In this document: positions 29,770 through 44,105 of the stretch, piece by piece | Numbering within the stretch: position 1 is the first letter of the stretch | How the letters are laid out: each line of letters begins with the position of its first letter | Origin: Huiozyma naganishii CBS 8797 | Lineage: Eukaryota; Ascomycota; Saccharomycetes; Saccharomycetales; Saccharomycetaceae | Assembly: GCF_000348985.1 (NCBI RefSeq) | Contig: NC_035933.1 | Location: forward strand, 248,001 to 312,000 | Reading direction: 5' to 3' | Length of the DNA: 64,000 bases | The notes under the pieces: generated by a model | Told to the model about the DNA's origin: nothing | The model's database searches: none | The model's input: the letters and a program-made list of their open reading frames with translations, nothing else | Made by a program: the position numbers and the translations under genes

Positions 29770-30521
29770 ATTATTGACTTTTATTTTTGTATAGTTCGAA
29801 CTAGATGCTTTTTTTTATGTCTAACTTCTTTGCCTTACCCATTAGGGCCAATAATTTGAGCCGGTACGTTTTGATAAAGATTAATTGCCGGTGGAACTGT
29901 TAGAAACGTACAGAGATAAACTAATTGTATTGCCCAAATGCGGTTATCAAATAAGTATAAGACGAAACACCGTCACATCAAGGCTACATTTTTTAATTTT
30001 TGTTTATGTTTTCAGAATTGATAGAGAAAAATTGAGATTCTCACCAACTATTTAAACTAAAATTAAGCTGAGCATCATAAAATGCAAAAATATTTTGAGA
30101 TAACTTTACGATAGATGAGACTACTTCATATTGGCTATATTACAGTACACTAGGAGCCGGTCTATAGCTGACAGTTTACAAAAGTAAAATATGCTCACAA
30201 AACATACCAGACGAGGAAAAAATTCACAGATATGATAAGACAGCTTAGTTAAGGACTAATTTGTAAGCCCTTTGCGTCTATTCTGTGTTTTTTTAATTAT
30301 TTAATACCTGTGGGAAAGATTTAGAACTATTGCCATTTGGTGACCACTTAATAATTGTACAAGAAACAAACTTCTTCTCTGCGTATAAAGGGCGGATATC
30401 ATCATTTATGTGCTTGCTATCTTAACATTGGAAACAAGACAAAGAGGACCTAAATCTACCACAATATATATAACATTCAACAAGTAATATAACGGTGTAT
30501 CACAGCTCTACAGGTCTCCCT
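29770..30521. other. Intergenic: reductase 3' flank
   Basis: About 750 AT-rich bases. TATAAAG at 30384-30390 could serve the small frame at 30522. Nothing else is recognised. Confidence 0.5.
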
Positions 30522-30662
30522 ATGTTTTATCTAAAATCTTTTGAAAAAGGTAAAGAAAATGCTGCAGCCAGCGAGTACCTACAACCTTTTTTGAAAAGAT
30601 TACTGCACCATCACAAACTTTCAACCGACTTGGAATATTCTAGGACTGCTTTTGACTGGTAA
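30522..30662 (+). CDS. Small open frame, 46 aa, unknown
   Basis: ATG to TAA, 46 residues, beginning MFYLKSFEKGKENAA and ending LEYSRTAFDW. A TATA box lies 135 bases upstream. Composition is protein-like and soluble, with His-rich KRLLHHHKL. I recognise no homologue. It lies 307 bases before the MOT2 ATG and could also be an upstream leader frame. Function unknown. Confidence 0.35.
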   Translation: MFYLKSFEKGKENAAASEYLQPFLKRLLHHHKLSTDLEYSRTAFDW

Positions 30663-30969
30663 TCTCACAACTGTACGAACGGTTCATTGTTCATGTCAGT
30701 GTTCTTTGACACGTATCAAAATAAAGTCGGGTAACACGCTTTCACTATTTGTTTTTTTGTCCCTCCAATCTCAAAATTTTCATGGACGGCAATGGCCGTC
30801 TACAGCGTAGCTGGCAGTTGCGCTGAGTAGGTTCGAGGTTTTAGGATAACTCTCTGCACATAGAATACAAATCTCACCACTTAGGATTTGTATTACAACT
30901 GAAAGCAGAGTATTTATTAGTATTGGGCACCACGCGCAGAGATATTTGTGAGAAGAGACGTAGGAGGAA
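30663..30969. other. MOT2 promoter
   Basis: 307 bases; an inverted CGGCAATGGCCG-like stretch at 30785-30797. Nothing else to note. Confidence 0.5.
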
Positions 30970-32730
30970 ATGACATCACACGTAGCCAATAACATCCATT
31001 CATACCACAATAATTATGACCCGAATTTCCTCTCTGATGACGAGGAAGAGTACTGTCCGTTGTGTATTGAACCATTAGATATCACAGATAAGAATTTCTT
31101 CCCCTGTCCCTGTGGCTATCAAATTTGTCAATTCTGTTACAACAATATTAGGCAGAACCCTGAGCTAAACGGCAGATGCCCGGCTTGTCGACGGAAATAC
31201 GACGATGATAGCGTACGATACGTTGTTTTATCTCCAGAGGAGCTGAAGATCGAGCGTGCAAACCTGGCCAGGAAGGAGAGAGAGAGGAAACAAAGGGAGA
31301 AGGAGAAAAAGGAAAATGAGTACAGCAATAGGAAACATTTGGCAGGTATGAGAGTGATCCAGAAAAACTTGGTTTATGTTGTGGGTGTTAATCCGTCTGT
31401 CCCATATGAGGAAGTATCAAGTGCTCTGAAATCGGATAAATATTTCGGCCAGTACGGTAAGATCAACAAGATTGTTGTGAACAGGAAAAACCCTCATCCG
31501 AATGACACCTATCACCACCACACTCCCGGGTATGGGGTCTACATTACTTTTGCCGCGAAAGATGATGCAGCAAAATGTATCGCACAAGTGGATGGTACCT
31601 ATATGGATGGAAAACTTGTCAAAGCCGCTTATGGTACTACGAAGTATTGTTCCTCGTATTTAAGAGGTCAGCCTTGCCCAAACCCAAACTGTATGTTTTT
31701 GCACGAACCTGGAGAGGAGGCAGAATCGTTTAATAGGAACAACAAGCTGCAACAACAACAACAGCAAGCCCTACAACACAGCAGCTCTAACACTCCCGGG
31801 AGCGCCCATGCTGCACCATCGGCTCCTCCAAACCTTTTCAAACCCTTGGGGCACAACACTTCCAATGGTGGGTTGTCTTCCTTGAACCTGAATGGCGGAT
31901 CTGCGGCACCCTCCCCGCTTCCGATCAAAACACACTTGCAACATGATACTGTTCATAGTGGGTCTGGTACCCCGGTGCTAACACCTGCACACTTACCAGC
32001 GGGCACCAATGCCTGGGGTGTTAGCCAATCATCAACACCTATCACTTCGCTGAACTTATCGAAAAACACGAGCACTCATAACTTACCCACTTTGGCTGAT
32101 GCGTTGGGTCATCATCATCAAGAGCCTACCAATTTGGCAAACGTTTCTACAGTTCACAATGCCAGTAGTAACAAGGAAACTAAGAAAAAGAAGGAAAACG
32201 TTAACAACGAGAAAGATCATGACGATCCTTACGATGCGTTGAAAAGCGCAGTTTCATTTTTGGATGGCAGAATATCCTCTTTATCAAACTATGAAAGACA
32301 ATCTTTCAAATTGAAACCAAATCTACTGGACACAACTATTTATAAGAACTATCCTTCACTGTTTTCATGGGATAACATCGAGACATCCAAGAAATCTGAT
32401 AACGTTTTGGGACAGAAACTGGTCGACATACTGGCTATCAAACCCGTGGACTACTCTGCATCTGTAATCCAATTCTTGCAAAGTGTAAATGTGAGTGGGA
32501 CACCATCGAACAACCCGATGCAACCCAACTACTATTCTGCGGGTGGCACGCCAAATGTTGCTACTGCGTCCATGAATCAACCACATCTACCGCAACAACA
32601 ACAACAACAACAACAACAGCAACAGCAACCACTTCCACCACAAGCACCAACCCCTGAAAATGGGTCTACCAACTCTACTGATTTACTAAATCAACTAATA
32701 AAGGGCAGGAAGACTGTTGTCGGCAATTGA
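30970..32730 (+). CDS. MOT2: CCR4-NOT complex E3 ubiquitin ligase Not4
   Basis: A 586-aa protein (S. cerevisiae Mot2/Not4: 587). It is the RING E3 subunit of CCR4-NOT, acting in transcription, mRNA decay and co-translational quality control. A C4C4 RING spans Cys29-Cys73 (CPLCIEPLD ... CGYQICQFC ... CPACRRKY). An RRM follows at about 125-215 (NLVYVVGVNP, YGKINKIVVN), then a C3H zinc finger (KYCSSYLRGQPCPNPNCMFLH). The C-terminal half is low-complexity with Gln runs at about 257-266 and 541-553, encoded by CAA/CAG repeats. Synteny: YER068W. Confidence 0.97.
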   Translation: MTSHVANNIHSYHNNYDPNFLSDDEEEYCPLCIEPLDITDKNFFPCPCGYQICQFCYNNIRQNPELNGRCPACRRKYDDDSVRYVVLSPEELKIERANLARKERERKQREKEKKENEYSNRKHLAGMRVIQKNLVYVVGVNPSVPYEEVSSALKSDKYFGQYGKINKIVVNRKNPHPNDTYHHHTPGYGVYITFAAKDDAAKCIAQVDGTYMDGKLVKAAYGTTKYCSSYLRGQPCPNPNCMFLHEPGEEAESFNRNNKLQQQQQQALQHSSSNTPGSAHAAPSAPPNLFKPLGHNTSNGGLSSLNLNGGSAAPSPLPIKTHLQHDTVHSGSGTPVLTPAHLPAGTNAWGVSQSSTPITSLNLSKNTSTHNLPTLADALGHHHQEPTNLANVSTVHNASSNKETKKKKENVNNEKDHDDPYDALKSAVSFLDGRISSLSNYERQSFKLKPNLLDTTIYKNYPSLFSWDNIETSKKSDNVLGQKLVDILAIKPVDYSASVIQFLQSVNVSGTPSNNPMQPNYYSAGGTPNVATASMNQPHLPQQQQQQQQQQQQPLPPQAPTPENGSTNSTDLLNQLIKGRKTVVGN

Positions 32731-32913
32731 ACCCTGAATAGAGACACTGCACTTGCATTTTGTCGCCCATCGATTGCACAAGGAAACGTATATACTATGT
32801 AAAAAATTATATCGAAAAAAAACAATAATAACTTAATAATGAACTAATTTTGAAACTGATGCAATATTACAGATATAGTAGTATTTCTCCCATACAGTGG
32901 GCCCATTTGAGCG

Positions 32914-33831
32914 ATGTCCAAATTTCCACCCGATGTTGCTGAACTATTCAGCAGAGGACCCCCATTACCCTATAGGAAACCCATTGACTATCCGTTGGAA
33001 AAACGTCGAACGAATCCAAATATAACGGGACTCACAAAGTATTTGAGCTCATTGCACCAGTATAAGGAGGAATTCCCGCGCGGGACAGCGAACAAGCATC
33101 TCCGCGTGTACGAAGACGTGAAACACGAGAAAGAGAAAGAGATGGATAAGTTACAGTTACTTTGCGAGGAATGGAAACCCGCTGAGGACCCAAATATAGC
33201 GGGGACGGATCCTTACAAAACGATATTTGTTGGGAGGTTGCCCTACGACACTACAGAACTGGATTTGCAAGAGATATTTGGTAAGTATGGGGCTGTTGAT
33301 AAAGTGAGGGTTGTTAGGGATAAGTCGAACAAATCGCGAGGATATGGATTTGTTTTGTTTGCGGACCCACAGGCGTCCAAAAGAACAATGAGGGAGACTG
33401 GTGTCCACAGGGGGATTCCAATAAAAGGGAGGACTTGTATTGTGGATTTTGAGAGAGGCAGAACAAACAGGTACTTCACACCGAGAAGATTGGGCGGAGG
33501 ACTCGGCGGCAGAGGCTACACCCAGACGCCGCCGAGATCCAGCCGGTTCGCACCGTTAAGGGCTACGGGCTCTGACCATTTATCAGGGTTTGGTGCCACA
33601 CGATTCACTTCAGATAACGGGGAATTTCGCACGGAAAGATACGCACCATCCTCTGCTACAGCCGCAAGAGGCCCCAGCAGATACAATACCCAGCCGCAGC
33701 CGCAGCCCGCACCATTCGAGCAGCAGCACAGTGCGGGGGAGGAATTTGTACCTACTGTACTATACAAGTCAAGAACTGCGCGAACAAGACCCACCGCGAC
33801 AGACTCCGAAGATCCCGGCATGGATTACTGA
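32914..33831 (+). CDS. SNP1: U1 snRNP 70K protein
   Basis: A 305-aa protein (S. cerevisiae Snp1: 300) that binds stem-loop I of U1 snRNA in the spliceosome. The N-terminus has the U1-70K stretch FSRGPPLPYRKPIDYPLEKR. One RRM follows with RNP2 IFVGRL (104-109) and RNP1 RGYGFVLF (142-149), then the basic ERGRTNRYFTPRRLGGG. The tail is Arg/Gly/Gln-rich. In S. cerevisiae SNP1 is YIL061C on chromosome IX; here it sits between MOT2 and ARG5,6, an interleaving of the two duplicated blocks. Confidence 0.95.
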   Translation: MSKFPPDVAELFSRGPPLPYRKPIDYPLEKRRTNPNITGLTKYLSSLHQYKEEFPRGTANKHLRVYEDVKHEKEKEMDKLQLLCEEWKPAEDPNIAGTDPYKTIFVGRLPYDTTELDLQEIFGKYGAVDKVRVVRDKSNKSRGYGFVLFADPQASKRTMRETGVHRGIPIKGRTCIVDFERGRTNRYFTPRRLGGGLGGRGYTQTPPRSSRFAPLRATGSDHLSGFGATRFTSDNGEFRTERYAPSSATAARGPSRYNTQPQPQPAPFEQQHSAGEEFVPTVLYKSRTARTRPTATDSEDPGMDY

Positions 33832-36907
<3,076 letters not shown>

Positions 36908-37172
36908 CTTGTGACCAAACAGACTAATAGATATTGTAATCGTTTATATATGACGTGTAAGTAGTAAGTACCTTGTAACGCACAGCTTGCACTTGATTAC
37001 CCGCACTGTTGTTAAGATGGCAGAACCAATTTTTTTTTCCATTTTTTTCGAATTCGAAGCAATTTGGGTTGTGTGGCCCCTTTAGCCGTTTTTGAACCAG
37101 CTTGAAGGCTGTCAATGTCGGGGACTGTACTGTCATAAATCCTCAACGGTACACTGTTCATAGCCCAATACG

Positions 37173-37631
37173 ATGACTGACTGGAGAAGAATTGACATTG
37201 ATGCTTTCGACCCGGAAAGCAGGCTGAAGACTGAAGATTTGCTACCACCGTATACGACGCAAGTTACTCTTGCCGAGCTTCAGCCCAAGATTACCCAGCT
37301 ACGCAACCTGTCGACTAGTGGTGACATCAGTGCTGCTGTTCAATTGGCGATGCAGGACCCACCATACAGCGCCGACGGCGCCACGAAAGCTGCGTACTTC
37401 CAAGCCGTGCTGGATACGCTGTCGCAAGTGAGACAGGCCGACATTGCCAACATAGTGAAGCAGCTGTCCCTAGACCAAGAAGCGGTCCTTGTGAAGTATC
37501 TATATAAAGGTATGTCTGTTCCCGAGGGCCAAAGGCAGGGTGGCATCCTGCTTGCGTGGTTCGAGAAACTGACACAGGCCAGTGGTATAGCACCAATCAC
37601 ACACTACCTATCCGACAGGAGAACCGTGTGA
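37173..37631 (+). CDS. ARC15: Arp2/3 complex subunit ARPC5
   Basis: A 152-aa protein (S. cerevisiae Arc15: 154). It is a small helical subunit of the actin-nucleating Arp2/3 complex in cortical patches. Start MTDWRRIDIDAFDPE and the core blocks LVKYLYKGM and LLAWFEKLTQASGIAPI are diagnostic of ARPC5. In S. cerevisiae it is YIL062C, next to SNP1 on chromosome IX; here the two are split by ARG5,6, consistent with zipped blocks. Confidence 0.94.
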   Translation: MTDWRRIDIDAFDPESRLKTEDLLPPYTTQVTLAELQPKITQLRNLSTSGDISAAVQLAMQDPPYSADGATKAAYFQAVLDTLSQVRQADIANIVKQLSLDQEAVLVKYLYKGMSVPEGQRQGGILLAWFEKLTQASGIAPITHYLSDRRTV

Positions 37632-38480
37632 GCAAGCTCGGCCCCTCGAGTGGGAGCGCCACTAAACTATATAACTTCTACGCAAACAAGAAACAATACA
37701 TACTTTCCCAATCAGGAACCAAACGGATAGTTCCCACCCCAGCTATCTCATCACCCGTTGGTCTCCCGGACAACCGCCTGTCCGCATCCGTATCCCGTAG
37801 CAACCGTATTAGTAAGTATATGCACAACTCTACGTGCAACCCCCCCACCTCCTCTTTTCGCGTTTATTACCGTCCACGTACATGCCCTGTTCGGGAAACA
37901 AGACGCGTAAACAGAACCGGAACGCAGACCGCACAGCACACGAAAACCAGACGCGTAAAACCGTGTCTTTTTTCGGAAACCGCGCAGCGACGCGTTTCTT
38001 CGCTCTCTTTTCTTTTTAGTTCCCGCTTTCGGTCACGAGATGCGGTGTCCCCTGCCAGTAACGTATATACAGGTGAAGGGCGCACGCAGAGGCAGTCCAA
38101 AAGGAAACAGTTTTGCTGCCAAAATCACGAAACTTGGGAACATAAAGACCGGTGCAACAGTGGCGAGAAAGAAGAGGAAGAGGAAGAAGTTACGCGTCTT
38201 AGGTGTAAGTTTCTTTTCTTTTTCCTTTTGATTACGAATCACGTACTGCTGGGAAACTACTCTGTTAGGTTACATTTTTTTCCCATTCCACTGTTCGCTC
38301 TGCGTCTGCGTCTGTTGGCTGTTTCAGCATTCCGATATATAAAGATCCGCTTCTTTCCAGAACTTTGATCCATATTTCTCATCTGTGCTTTCTATTTCGT
38401 TTTTACTGTTTCTGTTTTTCACTTTGGTTAGAGTGAACCAAGAATAGATATAGACAGACCAAACCTCATACACGATAGCA
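37632..38480. other. RNR1 promoter region
   Basis: 849 bases. Four MCB boxes (listed separately), a T-rich zone at 38195-38290 and the leader before the RNR1 ATG. No gene is supported; long frames here lack conserved content. Confidence 0.6.
37903..38197. promoter_or_regulatory. Four MluI cell-cycle boxes (ACGCGT) upstream of RNR1
   Basis: Perfect ACGCGT at 37903-37908, 37951-37956, 37990-37995 and 38192-38197. MCB boxes bind MBF (Mbp1-Swi6) and drive G1/S expression; S. cerevisiae RNR1 is an MBF target. The nearest box is 284 bases before the ATG. Strong by count and position. Confidence 0.85.
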
Positions 38481-41195
38481 ATGTATGTTATAAAAAGAGA
38501 CGGTCGCAAAGAACCTGTCAAGTTTGACAAGATTACCGCGAGAATCTCGCGTCTCTGTTACGGGTTGGACCCGCAGAGGATCGATGCCGTCAAAGTCACG
38601 CAGAGAATCATCTCTGGTGTCTACGAGGGTGTCACCACGTCCGAACTGGATAACTTGGCCGCCGAGACGTGTGCTTACATGACCACCGTCCACCCAGACT
38701 ACGCCACTTTGGCAGCCAGAGTGGCCATCTCTAACTTGCACAAGCAGACCACTAAGCAGTTCTCGCAAGTCGTCGCGGATCTGCACGATTACATCAACCC
38801 GGCCACTGGTAAACACGCTCCAATGATCTCTGATGAAGTCTTCGACATCGTCATGAAGAACAAAGATGCGATTAACTCCGCGATAGTCTACGACAGAGAT
38901 TTCCAATTCAACTATTTTGGGTTCAAGACTTTGGAAAGATCGTACCTGTTGAGAATCAACGGTCAAGTCGCCGAACGTCCACAACATTTGATCATGAGAG
39001 TCGCTTTGGGGATCCACGGGAACGATTTGGAGTCGGTGTTCGAGACTTACAACTTGATGTCCCTAAGATACTTTCTACACGCCTCCCCAACTTTGTTCAA
39101 CGCCGGTACTCCAAAGCCACAGATGTCCTCTTGTTTCCTGGTCGCCATGAAGGATGACTCTATCGAGGGTATCTACGACACTTTGAAAGAGTGTGCCTTG
39201 ATCTCCAAGACCGCAGGTGGGATTGGGTTGCATATCCACAACATCCGTTCCACTGGCTCCTACATCGCTGGTACTAACGGTACCTCCAACGGGTTGATTC
39301 CAATGATCCGTGTGTTTAACAACACGGCTCGTTACGTCGACCAAGGTGGTAACAAGAGACCAGGTGCATTTGCCCTATACTTGGAACCATGGCACGCAGA
39401 CATCTTCGATTTCATCGACATCAGAAAGAACCACGGTAAGGAGGAAATCAGAGCTAGAGACTTGTTCCCAGCTTTGTGGATTCCTGACTTGTTCATGAAG
39501 CGTGTCGAAGCTAACGAAGACTGGACTTTGTTCTCACCATCCTCGGCTCCCGGCCTATCGGACATCTACGGTGATGAATTCGAAGCCTTGTACACCAAGT
39601 ATGAAAGAGAGGGTCGTGGTAAGACCATCAAGGCTCAAAAACTTTGGTACTCTATCCTAGAAGCACAAACTGAAACTGGTACCCCATTCATGATCTACAA
39701 GGATGCTTGTAACCAGAAGAGCAACCAGAAGAACTTGGGTACCATCAAGTCCTCTAACTTGTGTTGTGAGATCGTCGAATACTCAGACCCTAACGAAACG
39801 GCCGTCTGTAACTTGGCCTCCGTCGCTCTACCAGCGTTCATCGAAACCTCAGAGGACGGTACCTCCTCCACTTACAATTTCAAGAAGCTACACGAAATCG
39901 CTAAAGTTATCACCCGTAACTTAAACAAAGTTATTGACCGTAACTACTACCCTGTTCCAGAGGCTAGAAGATCGAACATGAGACACAGACCAATTGCTCT
40001 TGGTGTCCAAGGTCTAGCCGACACTTTCATGCTGCTAAGATTGCCATTCGAATCTCCAGAAGCCCGTTTGTTGAACGAACAAATCTTCGAGACCATCTAC
40101 CACGCCTCCCTAGAGGCCTCCTGTGAGCTGGCTCAAAAGGACGGCACCTACGAAACTTTCAAGACCTCTCCAAGTGCTCAAGGTGTTTTGCAAATGGACA
40201 TGTGGAACGCCAAGCCATACGGTATGTGGGACTGGGACACTCTGAGAGACGACATTGTCAAGCACGGTTTGAGAAACTCATTGACCATGGCCCCAATGCC
40301 AACTGCCTCCACATCTCAAATTTTGGGTTACAACGAATGTTTTGAACCAGTCACTTCGAACATGTACCAACGTCGTGTTCTATCCGGTGAGTTCCAAGTT
40401 GTCAACCCATACTTGCTACGTGACTTGGTAGATCTGGGTATCTGGAATGAAAGTATGAAGCAACATTTGATTACCGCCAACGGTTCCATTCAATCTCTAC
40501 CAAATATCCCACAGGAACTGAAGGACCTATACAAGACCGTTTGGGAAATCTCTCAGAAGCAAATCATCAACATGGCCGCCGACCGTTCTATCTACATTGA
40601 CCAATCGCACTCCATGAACTTGTTCCTACAGGCCCCAACCATGGGTAAGATCACGAGTATGCACTTCTACGGGTGGAAGAAAGGTTTGAAGACCGGGATG
40701 TACTACTTGAGAACCCAAGCTGCCTCTGCTGCTATTCAATTCACTATTGACCAAAATGTTGCTGACCAAGCCGGTACAACCATCGCTGACATGGATAACT
40801 TGAAGCGTCCAACTTACAGTTCTGCTTCCCCAATCTACACGCCAAGTGAACCTCGCATAGAAGATCTTTCTGCTTCAAGACCAACCTACAACTCTGCTCC
40901 AAAGGAGAATGAAGATACCGTAGAACCAGCTGACAAGAGGAAGCAGCAAGCCGCCGCTTCTTCTCAAACTAGCCCCTTCAGACATTCTTCTCCAACTCCA
41001 TCCAACGAATCCGCCAAGATTGAGGACTCTCAACCGGTCACTCCAATCACGTCCATCCCAACAGCCACAGAGGACAAGAAGCAACCAGATACCTCCAAGG
41101 AGGCAAGCGAAGAAAAGGAATTTGACATCTACAACGCTAAGGTGATTGCATGTGCAATCGACAAGCCAGAGGCCTGTGAAATGTGCTCTGGTTAG
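38481..41195 (+). CDS. RNR1: Ribonucleotide reductase large subunit
   Basis: A 904-aa class Ia large subunit (S. cerevisiae Rnr1: 888, Rnr3: 869), reducing ribonucleoside diphosphates for DNA synthesis. The N-terminal ATP cone starts at [18 protein letters not shown]. The active-site redox pair includes the Cys of QMSSCFLVA and that of ETAVCNLAS, and the radical site is Asn426-Leu-Cys428-Cys-Glu430, with the same numbering as yeast Rnr1. The C-terminal disulfide-shuttle motif CEMC closes the protein after a Ser/Pro/Gln-rich linker that explains the extra length. Synteny fits RNR1 (YER070W) and its ohnologue RNR3; the MCB boxes favour RNR1. Confidence 0.97.
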   Translation: MYVIKRDGRKEPVKFDKITARISRLCYGLDPQRIDAVKVTQRIISGVYEGVTTSELDNLAAETCAYMTTVHPDYATLAARVAISNLHKQTTKQFSQVVADLHDYINPATGKHAPMISDEVFDIVMKNKDAINSAIVYDRDFQFNYFGFKTLERSYLLRINGQVAERPQHLIMRVALGIHGNDLESVFETYNLMSLRYFLHASPTLFNAGTPKPQMSSCFLVAMKDDSIEGIYDTLKECALISKTAGGIGLHIHNIRSTGSYIAGTNGTSNGLIPMIRVFNNTARYVDQGGNKRPGAFALYLEPWHADIFDFIDIRKNHGKEEIRARDLFPALWIPDLFMKRVEANEDWTLFSPSSAPGLSDIYGDEFEALYTKYEREGRGKTIKAQKLWYSILEAQTETGTPFMIYKDACNQKSNQKNLGTIKSSNLCCEIVEYSDPNETAVCNLASVALPAFIETSEDGTSSTYNFKKLHEIAKVITRNLNKVIDRNYYPVPEARRSNMRHRPIALGVQGLADTFMLLRLPFESPEARLLNEQIFETIYHASLEASCELAQKDGTYETFKTSPSAQGVLQMDMWNAKPYGMWDWDTLRDDIVKHGLRNSLTMAPMPTASTSQILGYNECFEPVTSNMYQRRVLSGEFQVVNPYLLRDLVDLGIWNESMKQHLITANGSIQSLPNIPQELKDLYKTVWEISQKQIINMAADRSIYIDQSHSMNLFLQAPTMGKITSMHFYGWKKGLKTGMYYLRTQAASAAIQFTIDQNVADQAGTTIADMDNLKRPTYSSASPIYTPSEPRIEDLSASRPTYNSAPKENEDTVEPADKRKQQAAASSQTSPFRHSSPTPSNESAKIEDSQPVTPITSIPTATEDKKQPDTSKEASEEKEFDIYNAKVIACAIDKPEACEMCSG

Positions 41196-41599
41196 TATGC
41201 ATACTCGCTACCTTTTCCGGTCAATTTCTCTTTCTTTTCGCAGTTTATCTGTTTCTAATGGGTTTATTTCACGGTGTATCTTTCTATCTAATCTAATATG
41301 TTTAAGGGCGGCTTAGTCGTACTAAAATCGCAATATCCTTCGATGTATAGTTAATTTCTGTCATATATAATATAAAGCAAAAATATCAATAATATAACTA
41401 AGATTTTTCAATGTAAAATGGCCAATAGTCACTGTGGACGAATATGAAAAAATAAACCAAGTCACTGCTGCAGAAAGGGTGCACCTCGTCTTTGAATTGG
41501 AGAGCCATTCGCTTTTCGGTGTTGAACCAGAGTACACTAAACAGGGGAACGTTCTCTTGAAGCAGACCTGCGAATCCTTAACGTCCCATTTGATGAGAG
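41196..41599. other. Intergenic: RNR1 3' flank and SEC6 promoter
   Basis: 404 bases, AT-rich to 41420. A plus-strand frame at 41434-41763 overlaps SEC6 out of frame and has no ATG support. No gene is seen. Confidence 0.5.
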
Positions 41600-44020
41600 A
41601 TGGCAATCCTTCCGCAGAATGTATCAGAGCTACTCAAAGACGATCTGTCGCTAGACAGGGTAAGGGATATCAAAGAACAGCTGATCAAGCAGAACTCCAC
41701 AACGGAGTACCAATTAAGCAAGGAGTCTTCCAAGTACCTTGGTTACATCGAAGAGGCCTTTAAAATGCTCAACGTTTCACAAAAATCTGTAAACTTCGTT
41801 AGAGAGTCAATTTCGGAGGTCAATAAGCTAAGCGAGGAAAACAAAACGTCTATTAAAAGATACGAAATCATCAGTGAAGCCACAGAACTCTTCGAAACGA
41901 TTAAAACCACTTCAGCAATCTATGAGAAAATTGTCCAATTTGGCGCTCTCATAGATCAGCTAAATCACATGCTCGATGAGGAACTGGATGGGGATGCCTT
42001 AGAGACGGATTGTCCCTCTCTGCTACAAATTCATTATTTAATAACAATGGCCCGGAATTTCCAGGACCATGTATCAGCGATGGCAAGTGTTTCTACTGAT
42101 GATGTACAGAGAACCGCAAGCAAGATTTTTGCTCGTGTTTCCGGTGTCACCACGAAATTCGATCAACTGCTAGAGTCACTCATCTACGATATAGTAGAGA
42201 TAGCCAGGGGAGAAAACACATCACTCCCCATGAGGATTTTCAAAGTGCTAGATGTGGAGGAGCGAGAAGATATCAGAATTATGGCTATCAGGAACATTAT
42301 AAAAAAGAAAGAGATTGAAGCCAAGAAGATGAGCGTTAGAAAATTGCCAAACTCTTCGTCGGTGCTGAGTAAAAGTCTGGACGATGCTGGTGAAAACGAA
42401 GACAATTACCCAACTGATAAAGGAATATACACGGAACTGTTAAATGGTACAATAAGCACTAGAACCTTACCGCGTGGATACCGGACGTTTTTTCACAATA
42501 AGCTAAAACAATCCATTCAAGATATGTTTGTCGAGGTGCGTAAGACATATACTGGGGATAAGAAGTTTGAGGTTTTGAATAACTTAGATTGGGTTTTCAA
42601 CGAGCTGATAGTTGTTAAGTCCATCCTCGTCAACTACACCCCATCGCACTGGAATATTTTCCAGGTGTTTTACGAATTATATTATGCTGAACTGAACATG
42701 CTCATTAATGAGTTGGTCGAGGCAGAACCAGAAACTCTGATCATTCTGGATATCCTGGATTATGATAGGTCGTTCCAAGCGCATTTGGTGGCCGAATTTG
42801 GATTCCAAAAGAAGGAGGCCAAAAGTATCATAGGAGCAGAGCAGAGAGAAACACTGTTTACAGATTATTTGAACCTAATATTGGAAAAGATGAAAGAATG
42901 GGTTGCCAATTTGGAGAAGGCAGAATTTGACGTGTTTTTGGAGAGATCTACTCCACCACACGTCGATTCTGAGGGATTACTATTCCTCGATGGTACCAAG
43001 ACCTGTTTCCAAATGTTTACACAACAGGTAGATGTTGCATCAGGTTCGAACCAAGCAAAGATTCTAGTGGGTGTTATTCAAAGGTTTGTCATTTTGTTGT
43101 TGGAGCGTCAACAATTATGGACTAGTAAGATTAAAGAGGAGGTGAAGAAACTATTAAAATTCAATGAATACTACGATGAAGATCCACAAAACATACCAGA
43201 GGAGGTACAAGTACCAGGTGGGTTGATTGAATACCTTGTTGCGATCTCGAATGACCAGATGAGAGCTGCTGATTACATGATAGCGATTACCAAAAAGAAC
43301 TCTGAGCTTGTTAGTAAAGTTTGGATCAAAGACATTGATCGTTCTGCGGACAAAGCACTGGATTCCTTTGCTGATCTGGTGAGAGAAAGTTGTACGGGAT
43401 TAGTGCATATTATATTTGATGACTTGAAAAAGCCTTACAGTGAGATATTCAGCAAGAGTTGGTACGCTGGGAACCAGGGGAAGCAAATATCTGTCACGCT
43501 AAACGAATATTTGCTTGAGATAAGACCTCAGATGAGTACGATTGTGTTCATTACTTTTTTGGGCCTCCTTATTGATGAAACCTTCTTTAGGTTTGTGGAT
43601 GCATTAAACTTTGGACATTCATTCAAGACGAAGGGGAACAAGTTTTTGGATTCCATGAAGCGTGACTTCGAAGTCTTTTACAGCACGTTCGAGAAGTTTG
43701 TTGAACCCGAGCAGAGGGATGACCTGATCGTTAAGAAATTTACTGTGACGAAATACTTCATGGATCTAAGTTGCGGGCCGGTGGATACCGTGCCAGAAGT
43801 ATGGACCGAGATGATTGCCAGCTACCCGGAGACCCCAATTGATTTCTTGGAGGCTGTATTGAGGTGCAGAAAGGATGTAGACAGTTCTCAGCGGAAGCGC
43901 ATGGTTCTTCAAGGTTCGGAATTAGTACAGGGCCCAGAATTCGAACAAACAGTGATTGATCTACAAGCAAGGGGTGAACTATCCTTCATTGGCCGTTTCA
44001 GATTGAGGGCGTCACATTGA
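41600..44020 (+). CDS. SEC6: Exocyst complex subunit Sec6
   Basis: An 806-aa protein (S. cerevisiae Sec6: 805). It is a core exocyst subunit that tethers secretory vesicles at the bud tip and binds Sec9. The N-terminus is coiled-coil (to about residue 110). Strongly conserved blocks include LEKAEFDVFLERSTPPH, GLLFLDGTKTCFQMFTQQV, LVEYLVAISNDQM and FMDLSC. In S. cerevisiae it is YIL068C on chromosome IX, so it is the third gene from the sister block. Confidence 0.96.
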   Translation: MAILPQNVSELLKDDLSLDRVRDIKEQLIKQNSTTEYQLSKESSKYLGYIEEAFKMLNVSQKSVNFVRESISEVNKLSEENKTSIKRYEIISEATELFETIKTTSAIYEKIVQFGALIDQLNHMLDEELDGDALETDCPSLLQIHYLITMARNFQDHVSAMASVSTDDVQRTASKIFARVSGVTTKFDQLLESLIYDIVEIARGENTSLPMRIFKVLDVEEREDIRIMAIRNIIKKKEIEAKKMSVRKLPNSSSVLSKSLDDAGENEDNYPTDKGIYTELLNGTISTRTLPRGYRTFFHNKLKQSIQDMFVEVRKTYTGDKKFEVLNNLDWVFNELIVVKSILVNYTPSHWNIFQVFYELYYAELNMLINELVEAEPETLIILDILDYDRSFQAHLVAEFGFQKKEAKSIIGAEQRETLFTDYLNLILEKMKEWVANLEKAEFDVFLERSTPPHVDSEGLLFLDGTKTCFQMFTQQVDVASGSNQAKILVGVIQRFVILLLERQQLWTSKIKEEVKKLLKFNEYYDEDPQNIPEEVQVPGGLIEYLVAISNDQMRAADYMIAITKKNSELVSKVWIKDIDRSADKALDSFADLVRESCTGLVHIIFDDLKKPYSEIFSKSWYAGNQGKQISVTLNEYLLEIRPQMSTIVFITFLGLLIDETFFRFVDALNFGHSFKTKGNKFLDSMKRDFEVFYSTFEKFVEPEQRDDLIVKKFTVTKYFMDLSCGPVDTVPEVWTEMIASYPETPIDFLEAVLRCRKDVDSSQRKRMVLQGSELVQGPEFEQTVIDLQARGELSFIGRFRLRASH

Positions 44021-44105
44021 TAATACATACGGGACAAACAACTATACAGAAATACGACATAACAGCTAAACTCTCCTTCCCTTCTTTTTTTGTTGGCAGG
44101 TCGAT

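Noticed and set aside
32590..32632. CAA/CAG repeat in MOT2 considered as a repeat array
   Set aside because: It is an in-frame poly-glutamine tract of the protein, not a CRISPR or satellite array.
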